A stretch of 64,000 nucleotides of DNA from an uncultured Atopobiaceae bacterium (GTDB lineage Bacteria > Actinomycetota > Coriobacteriia > Coriobacteriales > Atopobiaceae): contig CALULO010000005.1 in NCBI GenBank assembly GCA_944321515.1, positions 62,001 through 126,000 of the forward strand, in the 5' to 3' direction. The notes beneath the pieces were generated by a model that did no database searches, had not been told where the DNA came from, and saw only the letters and a list, made by a program, of their open reading frames with translations. Positions 29,606 through 38,499 of this stretch are shown here, one piece after another; positions within the stretch are counted from its first letter, which is position 1; each line of letters begins with the position of its first letter. A program made the translations under genes and the position numbers.

Positions 29606-29896
29606 CTACGCCCCGAGGCGCTCGAGGACCATCCGGTAGCCGCCGGCAGCGCCGTTCAGGCACTTGGAGACGCGGCTCACCGTGGTGGAGGAGGCGCCCG
29701 TGGCGCGCGAGACGTCCACGTAGGAGGTCCCGGCCGCGAGCAGCCGGGCAACCTCCAGGCGCTGCGAGAGGTCCTCGACCTCCCGCGGGGTGCACAGGTC
29801 GGCGAGAAGCGCGCAGGCCTCCTCAGGCGTCCGGAGGGAGCACAGCGCCTCGTACAGCCTCCCGGCCTCGCCGCCCTTCTCGCCCGCCTCTGTCAT
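29606..29896 (-). CDS. YerC/YecD family TrpR-related regulator
   Basis: 96 residues from ATG 29896 (GGGAGGT upstream). The core SLRTPEEACALLADLCTPREVEDLSQRLEVARLL followed by the helix-turn-helix YVDVSRATGASSTTVSRV is the TrpR-like fold of the YerC family. Ligand and operator are unknown; nothing in the surroundings suggests tryptophan control. It lies immediately upstream of addB and may share its transcript (134-bp gap). Confidence 0.9.
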   Translation of the reverse strand: MTEAGEKGGEAGRLYEALCSLRTPEEACALLADLCTPREVEDLSQRLEVARLLAAGTSYVDVSRATGASSTTVSRVSKCLNGAAGGYRMVLERLGA

Positions 29897-30141
29897 GCGC
29901 ACCTCCCGCTCGTGTTCGTGCCGTCCACTTTAGCGCACTGGAGCGCCCGCGCGCCAGCCCCGGCTCCGCCATCGGTCTTGCGTCGTCCCGCCGCCCGGCC
30001 CGTCATCGGCCGCCTGCAGGCCTCGTCGGGCCGCGCCGCGGCGCCGTCATCGGCTCGTCACACGACGCGGCCCACGCCTCTCGGGAGGGTGTCCCCACGC
30101 TAGAATGGTTCGGTCAGAACCCGCCCACGTCGGGAGGCAAC

Positions 30142-30996
30142 ATGCTTCTGGGATACGAGGACGACACCGACCTCGCACGAATCCGCGTCATCGCGAGCGA
30201 CATGGACCGCACGCTGCTCGCAGACGACAAGTCCATGCCGGAGGGCATGCCCGAGCGCGTCCGCGCCCTGGACGCCGCCGGCGTCACCTTTGTCGCCGCG
30301 AGCGGCCGGCCCCTCTACACGCTGCGCGGCATGTTCGAGGGGCTGCACGACCGCATGGGCTTCGTCTCGGACAACGGGGCCGCAGTGGTCTGCCGCGGGG
30401 AGATGGTCTACAAGAGCCTGATCGACCCCGCGACCGTCGACGAGCTGCTGGGCTTCACGCTTGAGCGCGGGCTTGGCATCCCCACGGTCTGCGGGCTCGA
30501 CGCCTGCTACATACGCACCTGCGACCAGGGCCTCGACGGCTTCTTCCGCACCTTCTACCGAGACATCGTCTACCTGGACTCGCTCGAGGGGCTCTGCGCG
30601 CGCGGCGTGGAGGTCAACAAGTACACCGTCTACCTGCCCGCCGAGAACGCCGTCGAGGTGTGCGCGGCCGAGTACGAGCCGGCCTTCGGCAAGCGCCTCT
30701 CCGTCACGTGCGGCGGCCCCGAGTGGGTCGACGTGATGAACTACGGCGTGGACAAGGGCGCGGGCCTCGCGCGGCTCTGCGAGCACCTCGGCGTCTCCCC
30801 CGCCGATGTCGCCGCCTTCGGCGACACCGACAACGACGCCCAGATGCTCGAGCTCGCCGGCCACGGCTACCTCATGGCCAACGCCGAGGCGCGCATGGAG
30901 CCGCACGCCCGCTTCCGCGCGCCCTCCAACAACGACCGCGGCGTGGCCGTGGTCGCCGACCGCATCCTCGCCGCGCGCCTGGCGGCGCAGGCCTAG
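30142..30996 (+). CDS. HAD superfamily hydrolase, Cof type
   Basis: 284 residues from ATG 30142 (GGGAGG six bases upstream). The HAD nucleophile loop is IASDMDRTLL, motif II SGRP, and motif III-IV GAGLARL ... FGDTDNDAQML. The IIB cap and the overall length match Cof-type phosphatases of sugar phosphates, FMN or pyridoxal phosphate. Exact substrate unknown. Divergent from the YerC-like gene. Confidence 0.92.
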   Translation: MLLGYEDDTDLARIRVIASDMDRTLLADDKSMPEGMPERVRALDAAGVTFVAASGRPLYTLRGMFEGLHDRMGFVSDNGAAVVCRGEMVYKSLIDPATVDELLGFTLERGLGIPTVCGLDACYIRTCDQGLDGFFRTFYRDIVYLDSLEGLCARGVEVNKYTVYLPAENAVEVCAAEYEPAFGKRLSVTCGGPEWVDVMNYGVDKGAGLARLCEHLGVSPADVAAFGDTDNDAQMLELAGHGYLMANAEARMEPHARFRAPSNNDRGVAVVADRILAARLAAQA

Positions 30997-31128
30997 GGCC
31001 AGGCGGGCCACGGCCCGCGGGTCCTTCTCGCCTCCCGCGCCCCGCGGGCTCTTCTCGCCGCCCGCTCCCCGACGCCAGTCGACGGGCCTGCGGCCCACCC
31101 CGAACCACCCCGACCCAAGGAGGTCCCC

Positions 31129-31494
31129 ATGAGCTTCATAGCAAAGTGGCTCGCCCTCACCATTGCCTGCGCCGTCGCCGTGTGGCTGGTCCCCGGCATC
31201 GTCCCGGTGGGCGGCAGCTGGCTCGGCCCGCTCTTCTGCGCGCTCGTGCTCGCGCTTCTCAACGCCACCATCAAGCCGCTCCTGCAGGTGCTGGCCATAC
31301 CCATCACGGTGGTCACGCTGGGCATCTTCTACCTGGTGGTCAACGCCTTCGTGCTGGAGCTCGCGAGCTACCTCTCGCGCAACATCTTCCACGCCGGCAT
31401 CGCCATCGACTCGCTCTTCTCGGCGATCCTCGGCTCGATCATCATCTCGATCGTGAGCATGGTCGTCGGCAGCGTTGTGGGCGTCAGGGACTAG
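31129..31494 (+). CDS. Phage-holin-superfamily (YvlD-like) membrane protein
   Basis: 121 residues with four hydrophobic segments (WLALTIACAVAVWLVPGI; LFCALVLALLNATIKPLL; ITVVTLGIFYLVVNAFVL; SAILGSIIISIVSMVVGS). The LLNxxIKPLL motif after the second segment is characteristic of this small chromosomal membrane protein family, named for similarity to a holin but not phage-borne. AAGGAGG precedes the ATG. Function unknown. Two TTCTCGCC octamers (31025, 31052) lie in the gap before it. Confidence 0.88.
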   Translation: MSFIAKWLALTIACAVAVWLVPGIVPVGGSWLGPLFCALVLALLNATIKPLLQVLAIPITVVTLGIFYLVVNAFVLELASYLSRNIFHAGIAIDSLFSAILGSIIISIVSMVVGSVVGVRD

Positions 31495-31570
31495 CGGCGA
31501 GCGGCGGGCCGCTCCGTCCGCAGCCGCGTAGGCCGCTCCGTGGAGGCTCAGGCGCTACGAGGCCCAGGCG

Positions 31571-32827
31571 CTACGCCGCCGGGCCGTCGTCCTTCCGGGC
31601 ACCTCCCCGGCCGACGCCCCTCTCGACGTCGCCCGCCGGGTCGCCGCCCAGGCCGCGACGCTCCCCGGGCGCCAGCCGGTCCGCCACGGCGCGCGCCACG
31701 CCCGAGGCCCCCTGCTGGGCCCCGCGCACCACCGCGTCCCAGGTGGCCGCGGCCGAGGCGCCCACGAGGTCCCCCAGCAGCGCGAGCACCGCGTCGCGCG
31801 TCCGCACGTCCACCCCGCCGAGCGCTGCGAGCACCTTCTGCGCCGACGCCGGGCTGGCGAGCAGGTCCTCGAAGCGCTCCGCACCGCCCGCCGCGAGGGC
31901 GTCGAACAGCTCGTCGGTGAGCCGGCGACGGTCCTCGGGTGCCAGGCGCGCGAGCCACGTGGCGAAGGCGCGGCCCACGACGAGGCACTCCGGGTCCGGC
32001 CCCTCCGCCTCCACGAAGCCCGTCGGTCCCACCTGCCAGGTAAGCGGATCGTGCTGCAGCGAGCGGGAGGCCGAGCTACGGACGATGGTCGCCGGGGCCT
32101 CGTCGGAGAAGACGCGGCCCACCACGCTGTAGGCCGGGATGATGCGACGGTAGCGCTCCCCTACCACGTCGTGGCAGCTCACGGGCATCACGGAGCGGTC
32201 CATGCCGGGGCCGTCGTTGCTCCAGACGCGCCCGAGCGCGCCGGCAAGCGCAACCGGGCAGCTCGCCGCCGCATACGCCGCGAGGTTGCCGCCCTTGGAG
32301 TGGCCGCCCACGAGCACCGTGCGCCCCTCGGCGTCGGCGCGCTCGAGCTCCCGCGCCAGGTAGTCGGCCGCGGCACGCTGGGCCTCGGTTATCGCGAAGC
32401 TCAGGATGAAGTCCTCCCGCCAGCCCACGAGCGTGGTGTCCGTGCCGCGGAAGGCCACGTAGCTCTGGCCGTCCTCGAGGTCGACCGTCACCGCGGCGAA
32501 CTGCATGACGCGCTCGCCGTCGCGCACGTCAGCGTAGTCGCGCAGCACGGCACCGCCGAGGCGCGCGGAGGCGCCGAGCGCGGAGACGAAGCGCCCGTCG
32601 ACGGTCGCGAGCGAGCGCACGCGGGACGAGAGGTCGTCGCCCGCGAGCTCGAGCAGCCTCCCGCAGGCGTCCGAGAGGCGCACGCCCCTCTCGCCCTCCC
32701 CGCCCACGACGCCGGTGAGGTCAAGATACGCAAGCGTGGCCAGTGCGAGGTTGTCCACGTCGTTGAACGGACGCTCCGCGAGCGTAATGTCCCCGCGCAG
32801 CTCAAGGTAGTCGCTGAGGTTTGCCAT
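31571..32827 (-). CDS. DUF2974 (Mbeg1-like) lipase-fold protein
   Basis: 418 residues from ATG 32827 (GGGGAGGGAG upstream). An alpha/beta hydrolase fold is indicated by VAFRGTDTTLVGWREDF and the nucleophile elbow VGGHSKGGNLAAY, as in the DUF2974 family, with SNDGPGMD after the elbow. No signal peptide. The C-terminal 40 residues are Gly/Arg/Asp-rich and probably disordered. Substrate unknown. Divergent from the M20 peptidase gene. Confidence 0.88.
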   Translation of the reverse strand: MANLSDYLELRGDITLAERPFNDVDNLALATLAYLDLTGVVGGEGERGVRLSDACGRLLELAGDDLSSRVRSLATVDGRFVSALGASARLGGAVLRDYADVRDGERVMQFAAVTVDLEDGQSYVAFRGTDTTLVGWREDFILSFAITEAQRAAADYLARELERADAEGRTVLVGGHSKGGNLAAYAAASCPVALAGALGRVWSNDGPGMDRSVMPVSCHDVVGERYRRIIPAYSVVGRVFSDEAPATIVRSSASRSLQHDPLTWQVGPTGFVEAEGPDPECLVVGRAFATWLARLAPEDRRRLTDELFDALAAGGAERFEDLLASPASAQKVLAALGGVDVRTRDAVLALLGDLVGASAAATWDAVVRGAQQGASGVARAVADRLAPGERRGLGGDPAGDVERGVGRGGARKDDGPAA

Positions 32828-32989
32828 CCGCTCCCTCCCCGTGCAGGCTTCACCTCCCCAGTATGCCCCAGCAAGGCGCCGGCGAGAAGGACCCGGAGGC
32901 GGGACGGGGCCGCCCCATCCGCCGAAGTCCCCCACGGGCGCCGCCTCCTTGCGATAGTCTGGGGCGAGAAACGCAACCGAGGAGACGCC

Positions 32990-34156
32990 ATGGACGAGAA
33001 GATCCGCGCCATCGCAACCGCCTACGCAGACGAGTGCTACGAGGAGGAGCTCGAGCTGCTGCGCACCCTCGCGCAGATTCCGGCGCCGTCCGGCCACGAG
33101 GAGCGCCGCGCTGAGTTCATCCGCGACTGGCTGCTCGCGCAGGGCGCGCCCGTGGGGGCCGTACGCATTGACGAGGCGAAGAACGTCATCCTGTCCCTGC
33201 CGGCCGGCGCAGGCTCCGACGGCGGGGACGACGGGCTGGCGGTCTTCGCCGCCCACACGGACGTGGTCTTCCCGGACACCGAGCCCCTGCCTCTTGCCGA
33301 GAGCGCCACGCGCCTCCTGGCGCCGGGGGTCGGCGACGACACGGCCAACCTCGTGGGGCTCCTGCTGGCCGCGCGCTGGTTCCTGCGCCACCGCACCCCG
33401 CTCGACCGGCCGCTCCTGGTGGTCGCCAACTCCTGCGAGGAGGGCCTCGGCAACCTGGCCGGCACGCGCGAGCTCTTCCGTCACTACGCCGGGCGCGTCC
33501 GCGAGTTCACGAGCTTCGACCTCTACCTCGGCACGCACGTCACGCACGCGGTGGGCAGCCACCGCTGGCGCGTGATCTGCCACACGCAGGGAGGCCACTC
33601 CTGGGAGAACTTCGGCCGTGACAACGCCATCGAGGCGCTCTGCTCCTTCATCGAGGACCTCTATCGCCTTGAGCTGCCCACCCGCGCCAAGACCACCGTC
33701 AACGTGGGGCGCTTCGTGGGCGGCACGACGGTCAACTCCATCGCCGAGGAGGCGAGCGTACTCGTGGAGTACCGCTCCAGCTCCGAGGAGTGCCTCGAGG
33801 AGATGTACGGCAAGTTCGTGGTGCTCGTCGAGGAGCACCTCAAGGAGAAGAGCCGCATCGACGCCAAGCTCATCGGGAGGCGCCCGGCCTCCGGTGAGGT
33901 GGTGCCAGACGGCCAGGACGAGCTCATCGCCGCCACCGACAAGGTGATCCGCGAGCTCGGCGGCGTCGCGCCCGAGCACCACGAGTCCTCGACCGACGCC
34001 AACATCCCATTCTCCCTGGGGATTCCCGCCCACACCGTGGGCACCGTGGTAGGAGGGCTTCTCCACACGCGCGAGGAGTGGGTCGAGAAGGAGAGCATGC
34101 GGCGCGGCCTCGCCGTCGTCCTGGCCCTCATGCTGCGCCACGCCACCGCGCTCTAG
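32990..34156 (+). CDS. M20 family metallopeptidase
   Basis: 388 residues from ATG 32990. The zinc-site motifs of M20 peptidases are visible: AAHTDVVF (His and catalytic Asp), GVGDDTANLVG (bridging Asp), NSCEEGLGN (catalytic Glu pair), and ESSTDANIPFSLGIP near the end. The central lid with VICHTQGGHSWENFG supplies the dimer-site histidine. Closest in style to tripeptidase/PepT-like members, so a cytoplasmic peptidase or amidohydrolase. Octamers GGCGAGAA at 32881 and 32963 lie in the promoter gap. Confidence 0.92.
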   Translation: MDEKIRAIATAYADECYEEELELLRTLAQIPAPSGHEERRAEFIRDWLLAQGAPVGAVRIDEAKNVILSLPAGAGSDGGDDGLAVFAAHTDVVFPDTEPLPLAESATRLLAPGVGDDTANLVGLLLAARWFLRHRTPLDRPLLVVANSCEEGLGNLAGTRELFRHYAGRVREFTSFDLYLGTHVTHAVGSHRWRVICHTQGGHSWENFGRDNAIEALCSFIEDLYRLELPTRAKTTVNVGRFVGGTTVNSIAEEASVLVEYRSSSEECLEEMYGKFVVLVEEHLKEKSRIDAKLIGRRPASGEVVPDGQDELIAATDKVIRELGGVAPEHHESSTDANIPFSLGIPAHTVGTVVGGLLHTREEWVEKESMRRGLAVVLALMLRHATAL

Positions 34157-34266
34157 CCGGAGGCCCTAGGGCGAGGCGGGCTGCGGGAAGACGGTTCTTC
34201 TCGCCCGTCTGCCCACGCTTCTTGCGTCCGACTGCGCCGGGGAGCCTCGGAGCCCGTCCTCGGCAC

Positions 34267-34289
34267 AAAAAAAGGAGCCCGCAGGCTCC
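34267..34289 (-). terminator. Rho-independent terminator of the small 75-residue gene
   Basis: Minus-strand stem GGAGCC / GGCTCC with a CGCA-type loop followed by seven T, 25 bp after the stop at 34315. It may also act on the M20 transcript approaching from the other side, though the T-run favours the minus strand. Confidence 0.85.
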
Positions 34290-34314
34290 TCCTCCCGACT
34301 GGGATGTGTGGGCT

Positions 34315-34542
34315 TTACGCCGCGCGCACGCACTTGACGAGCAGCGGCGAGTCCGCGTGGTTCTGCTCGTGGGAGGAGAACCACTGGTCGACGTCCTTGA
34401 ACAGGAGCTGCTTGCTGTCAGCCCAGAAGCTGCGCTCGTGACCGTCCATGAGAGCGCGGTACTCGCCACCCATGAACCAGCCGTTGTGGCACGCGTCGAG
34501 CACCTTGCGCTGGCGCCTGTTCATATCCTTGATCTTGGTCAT
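34315..34542 (-). CDS. Small basic protein of unknown function
   Basis: 75 residues from ATG 34542, chosen because AAGGAGGG lies eight bases upstream. The sequence begins MTKIKDMNRRQRKVLD, has an aromatic middle (HNGWFMGGEYRAL, SFWADSKQLLFKDVDQWF) and no membrane segment. I recognise no domain. It has its own terminator and an A+T-rich upstream region with TATAAC near 34577 on the minus strand, so it is likely expressed as a monocistronic unit. Confidence 0.7.
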   Translation of the reverse strand: MTKIKDMNRRQRKVLDACHNGWFMGGEYRALMDGHERSFWADSKQLLFKDVDQWFSSHEQNHADSPLLVKCVRAA

Positions 34543-34779
34543 GCCTTCCCTCCTTTCATCGACTTGGGACACGTTCGTTATACCCGTTGCTACCGTTTAC
34601 GGAAACACCCTTGACAAAACCGTTACATCTTGTAAAGCAATCTAAAACGCTCGGTAAACGAGACGTCACAAGCGCACCGCGGCGCGGCAACATCCGAGCC
34701 GTGACGCAGAGCGTGAGCCATGCGGTGTCAGCATGAGCCATACAATGCTGCTATGGCAGAGACGTCCGCAGGAGGAATC

Positions 34780-35649
34780 TTGAATCTCAAGCAGCTCGAG
34801 TACTTCGTGGCGATAGCCGAGGAGGGGCAGATTACCGCGGCGGCCAGGCGGCTTCACATCTCCCAGCCGCCGCTCTCCTACGAGCTGGCGCAGCTCGAGC
34901 GCGAGCTCGACACGCAGCTCGTGCGGCGCGGGCCGCGCGGCGTCACGCTCACCGAGGCGGGACGGCTGCTGCTTGGGCGGGCGCGATGCATCCTCGCCAT
35001 GGCCACCGCCACGACACGCGAGGTCTCGAGCGTGGGCAAGGGCCTCACGGGGACTCTCTGCCTTGCCGTGGCCGACGCGGTGGCCGGCCTCGTGCCGAGC
35101 GCGCGGCTCGGCGAGCTGGCAAGCCGGGCGCCGGAGGTCTCTCTCGAGCTGCGCGAGGGCTCCGTACCAGAGGTCATCGACCTCGTGAGCGACGGAATCG
35201 CCGAGGTCGGCGTGGTCAGGACGCCGTTTTCCACCCAGGGCCTGCGGTGCCGCTACGCGCCTGCCGAGCCGCTCGTCGCCGTGATGCCCCCCACCCTCGA
35301 GGTGGGTGACGAGCTCAGCGTCTCGCTCGGCGAGCTTTCTGAGTCCCCGATCGTCTGCGAGCGACGGCGCTTTGAGGCCGTGGCCGGCGAGGCGCAGGCG
35401 CACGGCCTGGAGCTCGCACCCTTCGCGCTCACCGAGGACGAGCGCAGCACCTGCTCGTGCGCGGCGGCGGGGCTCGGAGTCGGGCTTGTGCCGCGCTCCC
35501 TGCTCACCGTCTGCGACACCGGGGAGTGCTTCATCAAGGCGGTGTCAGAGAAGGCCCTCGAGTCTCGCGCGGCCGTGATCTGGAAGGCCGACCGCGCGCT
35601 CTCCCCGCTTGCAGAGCGAGCCGTTACCCTGCTCGGCGAGCTTGCGTAG
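34780..35649 (+). CDS. LysR family transcriptional regulator
   Basis: 289 residues. I place the start at TTG 34780 because GGAGG lies four bases upstream and LKQLEYFVAIAEEGQITAAARRL is where LysR proteins begin; an ATG at 34753 has no such site. The winged helix-turn-helix occupies residues 1-60 (AAARRLHISQPPLSYELAQLE), the effector-binding domain follows. The gene it controls is not evident: no divergently transcribed metabolic gene is adjacent, only the 75-residue gene. Cluster D palindromes begin 100 bp after its stop. Confidence 0.9.
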   Translation: MNLKQLEYFVAIAEEGQITAAARRLHISQPPLSYELAQLERELDTQLVRRGPRGVTLTEAGRLLLGRARCILAMATATTREVSSVGKGLTGTLCLAVADAVAGLVPSARLGELASRAPEVSLELREGSVPEVIDLVSDGIAEVGVVRTPFSTQGLRCRYAPAEPLVAVMPPTLEVGDELSVSLGELSESPIVCERRRFEAVAGEAQAHGLELAPFALTEDERSTCSCAAAGLGVGLVPRSLLTVCDTGECFIKAVSEKALESRAAVIWKADRALSPLAERAVTLLGELA

Positions 35650-35747
35650 GCCGAGAAGCGGACATCCGGGGACGGGGGCGCTCTGCCTCGCGCAGGTGCT
35701 TCCCCAGCCACGAAACAAGCCTTCGGAGCCGAACGAGAGCTGACTTC

Positions 35748-35959
35748 GCCGCCTTCGTGAGGTGAAGCTCGCCTTACAAGCGCAAAAGTCACCTTCGTGA
35801 GGTGGGTTTTTCGACCCCTCCAAGCTATCCGAGCGACGTTTCCGCAGGATTCATCATCATATTGTGAACCAGTTTCACCATTTGGGGCTTTTTTCCCACC
35901 TCACGAAGGCGGCTAATGAGCCACGAGCGGCGCCCTCACCTCACGAAGGGGACTTTTGC
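35748..35959. repeat. Cluster D: nested inverted palindromes, no gene inside
   Basis: The core CTTCGTGAGGTG occurs twice directly and twice inverted. GCCGCCTTCGTGAGGTG (35748-35764) is perfectly complementary to 35897-35913, and the 23-bp segment 35782-35804 pairs with 35937-35959 with one mismatch. The 90 bp between the inverted halves are A+T-richer than the surroundings and have no open frame. It lies between the convergent LysR gene and tatA. Confidence 0.85.
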
Positions 35960-36016
35960 ACGCAAAACGTGCCACAGCCGCGGCGCCCAACGGCAAGCGA
36001 CGATGCGGCGCCACGC

Positions 36017-36050
36017 AAAAAAGCCCCCGGCGGGAAAGGAACCGGGGGCT
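36017..36050 (-). terminator. Rho-independent terminator of tatA
   Basis: Minus-strand stem AGCCCCCGG / CCGGGGGCT around an 11-nt loop, followed by TTTTTT. It lies about 100 bp downstream of the tatA stop. Confidence 0.88.
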
Positions 36051-36148
36051 CGGGGAGGAAGGCTCTTTGGGTGACCTCGCTTGGGCGACCTGCGGCTACG
36101 GGAGGTCGCAGGAGACGGCGGGACGGAGTCGCGCGCCCCGCCGCGGAG

Positions 36149-36382
36149 CTAGGCGAGGTTGTTGTCCTCGTCGGCGGGGTCAGAGGTGACCTCGGAGACC
36201 TGGGGCTCCGCGGCAGGCGCAGAAGGCTCGGCGGACGGCTCGTCGTCCTCCATGCCCTCGCGGACGTTCTTGACCGTCTTGCCTATGGCCGAGCCGAGCT
36301 TGGGCAGGTTCTTCGGCCCAAAGATCACCAGGACCACAATCAGGATGACGCCAATCTCCAGGGGACCCATTCCAAGAATCAT
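36149..36382 (-). CDS. tatA: Twin-arginine translocase subunit TatA
   Basis: 77 residues from ATG 36382 (GGAGG upstream). A single N-terminal membrane helix (GPLEIGVILIVVLVIFG), the FGPKNLPKLG hinge with the conserved FGxxxLP, and an amphipathic helix (IGKTVKNVREGM) are present, then an acidic Pro/Ala-rich tail. TatA oligomers form the pore for folded proteins. tatC is not in the window. The PASTA lipoprotein at 15016-15777 is a likely client. Confidence 0.95.
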   Translation of the reverse strand: MILGMGPLEIGVILIVVLVIFGPKNLPKLGSAIGKTVKNVREGMEDDEPSAEPSAPAAEPQVSEVTSDPADEDNNLA

Positions 36383-36471
36383 CGGGGTCGCCTCCAAATC
36401 CGAACCGCTCTTACCTGCTGACAGCGTCCATGCTATCCCGCTCGAGCCATTCGGTAAAATACATAAAGAAG

Positions 36472-36504
36472 GAGCCTGCCATACATCGATTGTATGGCAG
36501 GCTC
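36472..36504 (-). terminator. Terminator after the paaK-ACT operon
   Basis: A perfect 14-bp inverted repeat (GAGCCTGCCATACA at 36472-36485, its inverse at 36491-36504). On the minus strand it is followed by CTTCTTTATG, a modest T-rich tail, 62 bp after the ACT gene. Confidence 0.7.
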
Positions 36505-36565
36505 GGACATGGAACAGCAGAGACGCCGCCCGTGGCGCCCGGCACGCCGGGCGCCGGTGCGCTCG

Positions 36566-36994
36566 CTACTCTATCTCGCTCTGGTCGAAGACGTGGAAGC
36601 CGGCGCGCTCGATCGCCCAGCTCGCCTCCGCGGCGCTCGCCGGGTCGGTGATCTTGAGCGCCAGGACCGCCATGTCGTCGGTCGTGGAGAAGCAGTAGAA
36701 GTACTCGATATCAACGTCAAGGTCGTCCAGCTTCTCGAGCAGGTCGGCCGCCCCGCCGGGGTGGTGCGGCACGGCGATGGCCATGACCTTGGTCTTGATG
36801 GCGCGATAGCCACCCGACTCCAGAGCCTCAAGCGCGCCGGCGGTGTCGCTGCAGATGATGCGAACGATGCCGTACTCGGTGGTGTCCGCGACGGAGAGGG
36901 CGGCCATGTTGATGTTTGCGTCACCGAGCGTGCGGCACAGCGAGGCGATGCGACCCCGCTTGTTCTCGAGGAACACCGTAATCTGGTCGATCAT
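36566..36994 (-). CDS. Tandem ACT-domain protein paired with PaaK
   Basis: 142 residues with two ACT domains: the first from ITVFLENKRGRIASLCRTL, the second from VMAIAVPHHPGGAADLLEKL. Its ATG overlaps the PaaK stop by one base, so the two are coupled. Proteins of this type accompany aryl-CoA ligases in anaerobes and archaea and probably bind an aromatic amino acid or acid as feedback ligand (inference from ACT domains). Confidence 0.9.
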   Translation of the reverse strand: MIDQITVFLENKRGRIASLCRTLGDANINMAALSVADTTEYGIVRIICSDTAGALEALESGGYRAIKTKVMAIAVPHHPGGAADLLEKLDDLDVDIEYFYCFSTTDDMAVLALKITDPASAAEASWAIERAGFHVFDQSEIE

Positions 36995-38304
36995 CACTTG
37001 ATCCCCTTCCTCAAATCGACGATGCGCTTGGCCTTGCCCTCGCTGCGCGCGATAGTCTTGGGCTCCACGAGCTTGACGCGCACGCCCACGGAGAGTGCCG
37101 TCTTGAGCCGGGCGGAGATCTCCTTCTGCAGGCGCTCGACGGCCGCCACGGAGTCGAAGGCGAAGCCCGGGTTGACCTCCGCCTTGAGCGTGACCATGTC
37201 GAGCGAGCGGTGGTCGGTGTCGACCTCGATCTGGTACCAGGACGAGACCTGGTCGAACGTCTTCATGACGTCCTCGATCTGGCTCGGGAAGACGTTGACG
37301 CCGCGGATGATGAGCATGTCGTCGGTGCGGCCGTGGATGCGGTCGATACGTCGGTGCGTGCAGCCGCAGGCGCACTCGCCCGGGAGGATGCGCGTGATGT
37401 CCCGGGTACGGTAGCGCACGACCGGCGAAGCCTCGCGGTCGGTCGTGGTGAGCACGAGCTCGCCCCACTCTCCGTCGGGCAGGACCTCGCCGGTGTTGGG
37501 GTCGATGATCTCCGCGTAGAAGTGGTCCTCGGCGAGGTGCAGGCCGTTCTGCTCCCAGCACTCAATAGCGACGCCCGGCCCCATCGTCTCGGTGAGGCCG
37601 TAGACGTCGAGCACGTGGTAGTTGAGCTTGCGCTCCAGGTCGCGGCGGAAGTTGTCGCTGAACGGCTCGGCGCCGTGGATGCCCGCGCGCAGGTGGAAGT
37701 CACGCGCCGGGTCGATGCCCATCTCGATGGCCGTGTCGGCGATGTGCATGGCGTAGCTCGGAGTGCAGCAGATGATCGTGGAGCCCATCTCCTTGAGGAC
37801 GCGAATCTGCCGCTCGGTGTTGCCCGCGCTCATCGGGATGACCGTCGCCCCGGACCAGAGGCCCCCGTAGTGGGCGCCCAGGCCGCCCGTGAACAGGCCG
37901 TAGCCATAGCACACGTGCACGACGTCGTTCTCGCCCCCGTGCGCGTACTCGATGCCGCGGGCAAAGCTCTCGCCCCAGATCTCCAGGTCGTGCTCGGTGT
38001 AGCCGCCCACGGTGGCCACGCCGGTGGTGCCGGACGACATGTGGATCTCGCGCACCTCGGAGAGCGGCGTGGCGAACATCCCGTACGGGTAGTTGTCGCG
38101 CAGGTCCTGCTTGGTGGTGAACGGCGCGCGCTCGAGGTCCGAGAGGCTCTTCACGGAGTACGGGTCAAAGCCCGCCTCGTCGAAGCTCTTGTGGTAGAAC
38201 GGCACGTTCTCATAGCACGCGATCACGGTCTTCTTGACGCCCTCGAGCTGGATCTCCTCGATCCGCTCGTGGGGCGCGTGAAGTATCTCCTGCTTCCTGC
38301 CCAT
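36994..38304 (-). CDS. paaK: Phenylacetate-CoA ligase family enzyme (PaaK-like)
   Basis: 436 residues, ANL superfamily. The phosphate-binding loop is MSSGTTGVATVGGY, then VYGLTETMGPG, YRTRDITRIL and the C-terminal hinge GRTDDMLIIRGVNVFPSQIE; the catalytic lysine region is SEGKAKRIVD. Such enzymes form CoA thioesters of phenylacetate or indoleacetate, in gut anaerobes commonly tied to aromatic amino acid fermentation. CACGC-rich ECACGCTHRRI could be a zinc-type knuckle found in this subgroup. No iorAB or paa degradation genes are adjacent, so the physiological substrate is uncertain. Confidence 0.93.
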   Translation of the reverse strand: MGRKQEILHAPHERIEEIQLEGVKKTVIACYENVPFYHKSFDEAGFDPYSVKSLSDLERAPFTTKQDLRDNYPYGMFATPLSEVREIHMSSGTTGVATVGGYTEHDLEIWGESFARGIEYAHGGENDVVHVCYGYGLFTGGLGAHYGGLWSGATVIPMSAGNTERQIRVLKEMGSTIICCTPSYAMHIADTAIEMGIDPARDFHLRAGIHGAEPFSDNFRRDLERKLNYHVLDVYGLTETMGPGVAIECWEQNGLHLAEDHFYAEIIDPNTGEVLPDGEWGELVLTTTDREASPVVRYRTRDITRILPGECACGCTHRRIDRIHGRTDDMLIIRGVNVFPSQIEDVMKTFDQVSSWYQIEVDTDHRSLDMVTLKAEVNPGFAFDSVAAVERLQKEISARLKTALSVGVRVKLVEPKTIARSEGKAKRIVDLRKGIK

Positions 38305-38499
38305 CTCACTGCCCTTCCGTCAGACCCACAGACGGTCTGATTGTAGGAACGCGAGACGGCGAGAAGGACCTCGCGTCGGCGGGCGGGCGTGACGACCGGG
38401 ACGGGGTGCACCGGACCCCGCCGGGCCCAAGGGCGCGGCGCGCGTCACCCCAGGCGCGGCGGACGCGGGGCCGCCCCACCCGGCCGGCGCGCGGCCCCC

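Noticed and set aside
26386..30141. Long plus-strand frame running across addB into the HAD gene
   Set aside because: The part over addB is an antisense shadow; only the portion from 30142 has conserved motifs and a Shine-Dalgarno site.
31129..31494. Prophage holin
   Set aside because: No phage genes nearby; the protein belongs to the chromosomal YvlD-like membrane family that merely carries the holin name.
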